From contig CAAFFR010000080.1 of assembly GCA_900762245.1 (NCBI GenBank), positions 1 to 61,564 of the forward strand: a stretch of DNA of 61,564 bases. The letters are read 5' to 3'. The DNA is from an uncultured Oscillospiraceae bacterium. GTDB taxonomy: Bacteria > Bacillota_A > Clostridia > Oscillospirales > Oscillospiraceae. Numbering within the stretch: the stretch's first letter is position 1; each line of letters opens with the position of its first letter. The translations under genes were made by a program, and so were the position numbers. Shown piece after piece: positions 57,141 through 61,564 of the stretch. The notes beneath the pieces were generated by a model. That model had not been told where the DNA came from. It made no database searches and saw only the letters and a program-made list of their open reading frames with translations.

Positions 57141-58604
57141 TTAACCGATATCTTTATAATAAGTAGAAAACGCTTCGGTTTCTTTGCTGATCAGCTCGTC
57201 GGTTTTCTTATCGTATTTGTTCTTCCAGCTGCGGGCGTACCAGGCTACGTCATCCTCGCCCTGGCCGGCGGTCATTTTGATGTAGTAGTCCTTTTCGTCG
57301 GTGCCCAGGATCTTCATTTTCACATAGCCGTCGGAAACTTCCGCCTGCAATTTAATGGGGAAGTTCCAGTTGTTTTTAAATTTGAAATCCGTGGTGAGCC
57401 AGTTGACGGAGGCATCCAGTCCCAGGGGGACATAGCCCACCTTGGCGCCGTGGCAGGCACGGAAGACCACTTCCAGATCCGCCAGCAGGACGCAGTTATA
57501 CAACGTGGTGGAGCCCTGGCACACACCGCCGCCCACCTGATCCACCAGACGGTTGCCGGAATAGGCGGGAGCAGGCATATAGCCCCGCTCCGCGGTGCGC
57601 TCACCTACCACGCCGTTGAAGGAAAATTCTTCTCCGGGCTGGACCACATGTCCGTCCAGTGCCGCGCAGAGCATTGCCAGATTGTTGTTGCGGTTGGCGT
57701 TATCGGTGTGTTTGGTCTGGTATTCACCCAGCACATCCTGATAGTAGGTGTCCTCGCCCATGACGGCGGGGGCGACAGCTTCCATGGACAGACGAATGGT
57801 TTCGCCGTAAGCGGCCTCCGACAGGGCCTTTTCCAGAGCCGCCTTGTCAAAGGTCAGGCCGTAGGCACCGTGGATGAAGCCGAAGGTCTCCCGGTTCAGG
57901 GAATCATTCACCGCTTCTACGGAAAATTCTCCAAAGAGGACATCGGCATCCACAGGGTCCGGCAGAGCCTCTGGCTGGACTTCGGGGGTTACGGTGAAGG
58001 CATTTTCCCGGATCAGGGAAATGGCATTGTTGTAGGCGGCGAGGATATTGCCATAGGTTTCGTTGATATCCAGGTGCAGCTCGGGGATGCCCACGGTGAC
58101 CACAAGGGTCTGCAGGGGCGCATTTTCGTCAAACACATCGGTGCCAAGTGCGGGGGCGTCGCCTTCCAGAACCCAGGTTGGCTGGGTCAGGGTGGTGTCA
58201 CAGCTTTGGGCATAGGCGGAAAGCTGCTGCCGAATCGCTTCCTCGTTGACAGTCAGATAGGGCAGCAGGGACAGGCTCCGGTCTGCGTCCTCAGAGGACA
58301 GATGGAGGGCATCCCGCACGGCTTTGGCTGTGTTTACGGATACTTCCTCCGGGGGCAGTACGAGCGTACCCTCCGGCAGCTCCACCGTCAGGGGCTGGGC
58401 GTACAGAGTCTGGTCCAATGTATCAGACAGGGCTTTCCGGGCCTTTGCGGCGGACAGGCCGGAAAGATCCACGCCGCCGACGGATACGCCGTCCGCCATG
58501 GGGCAGAAAAAGGCCCGCCAAATTAGAAAGCCAAGAATCAATATCAGGATGCAGCCGAGGACAAGCCCGATCTTCCGGGCGGCTGATTTCGTTGTGTTAC
58601 CCAT
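57141..58604 (-). CDS. VanW family protein with N-terminal wall-binding-like domains
   Basis: 487 residues from ATG at 58604 (the ATG six bases earlier is too close to GGAGG). N-terminal membrane helix (about 14-34), then two putative peptidoglycan-binding type 4 repeats (VSVGGVDLSGLSAAKARKAL and LTFDKAALEKALSEAAYG), then the VanW domain (about 280-400): FSFNGVVGERTAERGYMPAP, QVGGGVCQGSTTLYN. VanW occurs in some vancomycin clusters, function unknown; outside those it is a common wall-associated protein. Confidence 0.9.
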   Translation of the reverse strand: MGNTTKSAARKIGLVLGCILILILGFLIWRAFFCPMADGVSVGGVDLSGLSAAKARKALSDTLDQTLYAQPLTVELPEGTLVLPPEEVSVNTAKAVRDALHLSSEDADRSLSLLPYLTVNEEAIRQQLSAYAQSCDTTLTQPTWVLEGDAPALGTDVFDENAPLQTLVVTVGIPELHLDINETYGNILAAYNNAISLIRENAFTVTPEVQPEALPDPVDADVLFGEFSVEAVNDSLNRETFGFIHGAYGLTFDKAALEKALSEAAYGETIRLSMEAVAPAVMGEDTYYQDVLGEYQTKHTDNANRNNNLAMLCAALDGHVVQPGEEFSFNGVVGERTAERGYMPAPAYSGNRLVDQVGGGVCQGSTTLYNCVLLADLEVVFRACHGAKVGYVPLGLDASVNWLTTDFKFKNNWNFPIKLQAEVSDGYVKMKILGTDEKDYYIKMTAGQGEDDVAWYARSWKNKYDKKTDELISKETEAFSTYYKDIG

Positions 58605-58677
58605 GTACATTCCTCCGGGGGATAATTTTTGTCATTATACCATGATTTTGGAGAAATGCAAATACTCTATAGGGTGG

Positions 58678-60006
58678 TTATTTCCCGAAGGTCAGAATGA
58701 AGCGGTACTCACCGTCCTCGTAGGGAATGCGGTAGAGGGCCCATTCCTCCTTGCCATCGTAGCGGGCAGATACATCAAATTTATAAGAATAAGGCTTGTT
58801 GGGAGATAGCGTATAGACAGCGGTTTCCGTAGATGTACCATGATGGTATTCTTCATACAATGTCAGTGTATCTGTTTCCAAACCTGCTACGACGATCGTT
58901 ACGGTGGCATCCTGAATGATATCGATTTCTTTTAGGTAAGGTACCGGGTCTGGACTGCCCGGGGCATACCAAGTGGGCATATGGAAAGAGGTTTTTCCAA
59001 AGGTGGACACAGATACGGAGCAGGTATCCCGGCCATAATCGGTCAGCAGGCCCTTCCACAGCAACTGTTCCTCCCTGTAATAGGAAAGGATCACACTGTC
59101 ATCGGCCTCTACTGTCAGCTTGTACATGGCATCCGGGTTTTCTTCCGGGATCAATTGCCAGATGCCTTTCTGGGTTTGGCCCTCCACGGGGTCTATATAG
59201 ACAAATTTGCCGAGCTTGGTTCTTTCGCCATCCCGGTCTTCTACATAAGCGAGCCTACCGGAAAGATCAATTTTGGTGTATTCCGGGACAGGTTCACCCT
59301 GCGGGTAGAGAACCTCCTCAACCTGATAAATCTCAAAAAATGGATTGGCAGTGTTCAAATTGCCGCTGTCCTGCAAATAGGTGCCGATGGTCAGAAAGGG
59401 TATGCCGATGTACAGCGCGATGATGAGCCACAGACGGGTGCTTTTCCAGTCAATGGTCCAGACCCCGGCACCCCAGATCAGCAGAAGGGATACAAGGAAA
59501 AGAATTGACCCCCAAAGATCACTGGTAAGAACACCCGCCAACCGTAGAATGTTGCAGAGGATATGCAGGGAAAGGCCAAGGATGCCTCGGGTGACCTCCA
59601 CCCAGTCGTGATGGAATACCCGCAGGTGCATGGCGATGGAGAGATAGCATAGGCACAGTCCGGGCACGAACAGCAAAAGTGCGGCTGTGGAAAATCCCTG
59701 CCCTGCCAGCAATTGTCCCCCAAGCTGCAGAATGATACTGATTTCCAGCATCCTCTGCCAGAAGGCTCTGCGTTTGGCAGCGAGATCTTCAAAGGCCTGA
59801 ATGACGCTGTCATCATGGCGGAGCATTTCATCCATGGAGCGTCCGTAGAGGTTGCTGAGCTTTACGGCACTGCCAAGGTCGGGATAGCTGCGGTCGTTTT
59901 CCCAGTTGGAAATGGTCTGGCGGCTGACACCCAGCTGCTTTGCCAGTTCCTCCTGCTTCAGCCCGGCGTTCAGGCGGGCCTCCTTGAGTTTCTGCCCCAG
60001 TTTCAT
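58678..60006 (-). CDS. XRE family regulator with membrane domain
   Basis: 442 residues from ATG at 60006. Residues 1-60 are a Cro/CI-type helix-turn-helix (LKEARLNAGLKQEELAKQLG, SRQTISNWENDRSYPDLGSAV). Residues about 85-210 hold four to five membrane helices; the last 230 residues are probably outside the membrane and rich in beta strands. A membrane-bound DNA-binding protein that may sense an envelope signal. GGAG is well spaced for this start. Target unknown. Confidence 0.85.
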   Translation of the reverse strand: MKLGQKLKEARLNAGLKQEELAKQLGVSRQTISNWENDRSYPDLGSAVKLSNLYGRSMDEMLRHDDSVIQAFEDLAAKRRAFWQRMLEISIILQLGGQLLAGQGFSTAALLLFVPGLCLCYLSIAMHLRVFHHDWVEVTRGILGLSLHILCNILRLAGVLTSDLWGSILFLVSLLLIWGAGVWTIDWKSTRLWLIIALYIGIPFLTIGTYLQDSGNLNTANPFFEIYQVEEVLYPQGEPVPEYTKIDLSGRLAYVEDRDGERTKLGKFVYIDPVEGQTQKGIWQLIPEENPDAMYKLTVEADDSVILSYYREEQLLWKGLLTDYGRDTCSVSVSTFGKTSFHMPTWYAPGSPDPVPYLKEIDIIQDATVTIVVAGLETDTLTLYEEYHHGTSTETAVYTLSPNKPYSYKFDVSARYDGKEEWALYRIPYEDGEYRFILTFGK

Positions 60007-60028
60007 AATCATCGCTCCTTTTTTACAT

Positions 60029-60182
60029 TGTCATTGCAAACAAGTCCGCAGACTGGTGTGGTGACCGAAGGGAATGCCTGTGGTGCAATCCCCTGCTATT
60101 TTTTGGAGAGAATCGGTTTGGATTCTGCGCGGACCTTTGAAGGGGATTCCCACGCCAGTGTTCGCACTGGCTCGGAATGACA
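60029..60182 (+). repeat. Family A repeat, copy A7 (longer, diverged)
   Basis: 154 bp; ends TGTCATTGCAA / CGGAATGACA are slightly degenerate, inner CCAGTGTTCGCACTGG intact, and about 25 extra bases in the middle compared with A1 and A4. Confidence 0.75.
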
Positions 60183-60272
60183 AGTTTTTTCTTGCCACCA
60201 TTATAAAAAGGGAGAAACCGGGGTGTCAAGGTCCCGGCCTCTCCCTGTGGTAGAATCGGTGTCAAAATGGGT

Positions 60273-61172
60273 TTACATAGCCTTTTTGCGGCGCATGAGG
60301 GCAAAATGGTTCTGTTCATCCCCGCTTCGGTGGACCGCGCAGCCCATCTGCACCTCGGCAGCCCCTTTGCGCAGGATCATGGCGGAGAGCATAAACAGGG
60401 GGAAGGAAATGTCTTCCCGGTAGCTGCCCTCGTTGAGAAGAAAATGCAGGCAGTATTCTTCACCCTCCTGCAAGGCCGGGATGCTGTCCAGAAATTCATG
60501 GACATGGTCCCAGCCACTGGTTTCCCAAAGGGTTTCATAATCTTCCGGGCGGAAGCCATCCGCTTCGGAAAGAGATTCTGTTCCCAGCAGGATGCTGTCC
60601 TCCAGATTGGCTTCGGTGAAATTCTGGATGGCTTCTGCCACCTGCGCGGCACCCTGAATCCGCTGGTCATTGACCATCAGAGTCACAGTTTCCTCCGTCA
60701 TGTCCGGGGCCATCAGCCATTTATTCAGATAGGCTCTGACGTGCTCCACTACCCGGAACTTGTCCTCTGGATCCATGCCAAATTCCCGCAGCCCTTCAAA
60801 ATCGCTGAGCTGCCGCAGTAAAAAGTCGGACAGTCCGTGAATCAGGTTTTCCATATTGTGTTTTTCCCGGAGATAGGTCTGTTGAATTTCTTTGATTCTT
60901 GCCAGCTTCTGCTCCTGGGCTTTGATCTTGCGGTCAAAGGCGGCGTAAATTGCCTCCTCCGGCTGATGCAGCAGATCTTTGATCTCCCCAATGGTGAAAT
61001 CGGCGGCCTGTAAATTTCGGATCTTCACAAAATCCACCGCCTGTTCCCGGGTATAGTGCCTGTATCCGGTCCAGGGGTCCACGGTTTCCGGTTTCAGCAG
61101 ACCGATGCGGTCATAATACCGCAGGGTTTGGGCAGAGCAATGACAAAGTCTGGCAAAATATTTAATGGTCAT
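60273..61172 (-). CDS. MerR family regulator with long C-terminal domain
   Basis: 299 residues. N-terminal MerR DNA-binding domain (TIKYFARLCHCSAQTLRYYD, GLLKPETVDPWTGYRHY) and coiled coil (about 75-120), then about 180 residues of unassigned, probably ligand-binding sequence with FEGLREFGMDPEDKFRVV. BltR/BmrR-like layout, but the effector domain is not the usual one. It seems to drive its own promoter with a 19-base spacer, typical of MerR regulation. Confidence 0.87.
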   Translation of the reverse strand: MTIKYFARLCHCSAQTLRYYDRIGLLKPETVDPWTGYRHYTREQAVDFVKIRNLQAADFTIGEIKDLLHQPEEAIYAAFDRKIKAQEQKLARIKEIQQTYLREKHNMENLIHGLSDFLLRQLSDFEGLREFGMDPEDKFRVVEHVRAYLNKWLMAPDMTEETVTLMVNDQRIQGAAQVAEAIQNFTEANLEDSILLGTESLSEADGFRPEDYETLWETSGWDHVHEFLDSIPALQEGEEYCLHFLLNEGSYREDISFPLFMLSAMILRKGAAEVQMGCAVHRSGDEQNHFALMRRKKAM

Positions 61173-61197
61173 CTATCTCCGACCTCCTTTCGAGGCT

Positions 61198-61228
61198 ATG
61201 GTATCATTGCAGTTTGGTGTAAGGTCAA
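61198..61228 (-). promoter_or_regulatory. Promoter of the MerR gene with a 19-base spacer
   Basis: Minus-strand TTGACC (61223-61228), 19 bases, TACCAT (61198-61203). The spacer begins TTACACC, like the left half of many MerR operators; the right half is degenerate. Confidence 0.65.
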
Positions 61229-61258
61229 GTGTTATTTGTGGAAATGAAAAAAGAAAAT

Positions 61259-61405
61259 CGTAGGGGAGGGTCTTGACCCTCCCGTCCAAATTGTAAAGCA
61301 ATTTGGAATTTCCCGGAGGAAAATAATACTGCGGTGCTATGATCGCCTGCGGCGATGTCATTTCGCCATGCAAAATGACCGGGAGGGTCAAGACCCTCCC
61401 CTACG
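61259..61405. repeat. Family D composite element, copy D7
   Basis: 147 bp with perfect 26-bp inverted ends beginning CGTAGGGGAGGGTC; each end is itself a palindrome. Same architecture as D5, but with GAGGG/CCCTC in place of CGGGG/CCCCG, so both arms changed together. Confidence 0.8.
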
Positions 61406-61454
61406 AAGTGCAACGATAAGGGAAGACCGGCTCATCCCGAGCCGGTCTCAGCTT

Positions 61455-61555
61455 GTCGAAAAAGGCCTGCGGCCTTTTCCGCCAGTTTTTTGCAGTCTGC
61501 TGCGCGCACTCCTTGTGCGCCGTTGGCGCACAACTCGTACACTTGCAGCCTGAGA
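61455..61555 (+). repeat. Family B structured repeat, copy B2
   Basis: TTGTCGAAAAAGGCC hairpin with GGCCTTTTC, then CCAGTTTTTTGCAG, CTGCTGCGCGCACTC, hairpin TTGTGCGC/GCGCACAA and ACTTGCAGCCTGAG. Partner of B1; the window ends nine bases later. Confidence 0.75.
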
Positions 61556-61564
61556 AGTATTTTG

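Noticed and set aside
1..61564. Prophage, integrated plasmid or complete insertion sequence
   Set aside because: No integrase, transposase, phage structural or replication genes are seen; mobile content is limited to short non-coding elements.
1..61564. tRNA or rRNA genes
   Set aside because: No cloverleaf with GGTTCGA-type T arm and no rRNA motif was found in the intergenic regions by eye.

Overview
The window (61,564 bases, moderately GC-rich) looks like the chromosome of a Gram-positive anaerobe of the class Clostridia, most likely a gut member of the Oscillospirales. Supporting signs are strong GGAGG ribosome binding sites, a T-box remnant, FMN and yybP-ykoY (Mn2+) riboswitches, a PyrK-dependent dihydroorotate dehydrogenase, an FtsEX / M23 hydrolase / CtpA cell-wall cluster, a sortase-type surface protein, a DUF4830 protein, SdpRI and VanW/VanZ-like proteins. 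The genus is inference; no rRNA or tRNA gene was seen. At least 18 promoters fit TTGACA-like / 17 bp / TATAAT-like spacing.

Layout. 1-3.4 kb: a partial ABC ATPase gene cut at the window edge, its GntR/YtrA regulator under a 38-bp perfect palindrome, TlpA-CcdA thiol redox proteins and a CofE-like protein. 3.7-9.4 kb: MATE exporter, nagA, and divergent trkA-trkH potassium uptake. 9.4-13.5 kb: FMN-riboswitch-controlled RibU, a DUF4830 protein, rsuA and a PucR/CdaR-type regulator. 13.7-19.2 kb: ftsE-ftsX, two tandem coiled-coil M23 hydrolases and ctpA, a probable divisome-coupled peptidoglycan hydrolysis unit. 19.4-27.8 kb: metabolic and stress genes, lysS/greA, an sdpRI pair with two identical operators, a DtxR-like regulator, thioredoxin, and a Cys-rich protein with an ATC-hydrolase-like partner. 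28-31.8 kb: cysteine desulfidase family gene, azlCD, and mntP under a Mn2+ riboswitch. 31.6-34.8 kb: lipoprotein and an MBOAT/DHHW O-acetylation pair. 35-44.1 kb: an almost complete pyrimidine operon, pyrC-carB-pyrK-pyrD-pyrF-pyrE-pyrB-pyrI, without carA, with a terminator-like hairpin in its leader. 44.2-54.2 kb: an AT-rich P-loop kinase, DUF1846 protein, M20 peptidase, sortase substrate, MarR, DegV, esterase and a second MATE. 54.4-61.2 kb: nahK-galE, VanW, a membrane-bound XRE regulator and a MerR regulator.

The most unusual content is between the genes. Four families of short non-coding repeats were found. Family A (about 100-154 bp, TGTCATTGCGA ends) has six full copies, plus one collapsed copy acting as a terminator. 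Family B (about 110 bp) has two copies with a compensatory base-pair change. Family D comprises GTAGGG...CCCTAC palindromes. Family C has three copies of a 155-bp palindromic element. All three C copies sit exactly in the centre of a pre-existing hairpin (two of them terminators), flanked by 10-bp direct repeats centred on the dyad axis. This looks like a hairpin-loop-targeting miniature transposon and is the best candidate here for something undescribed.
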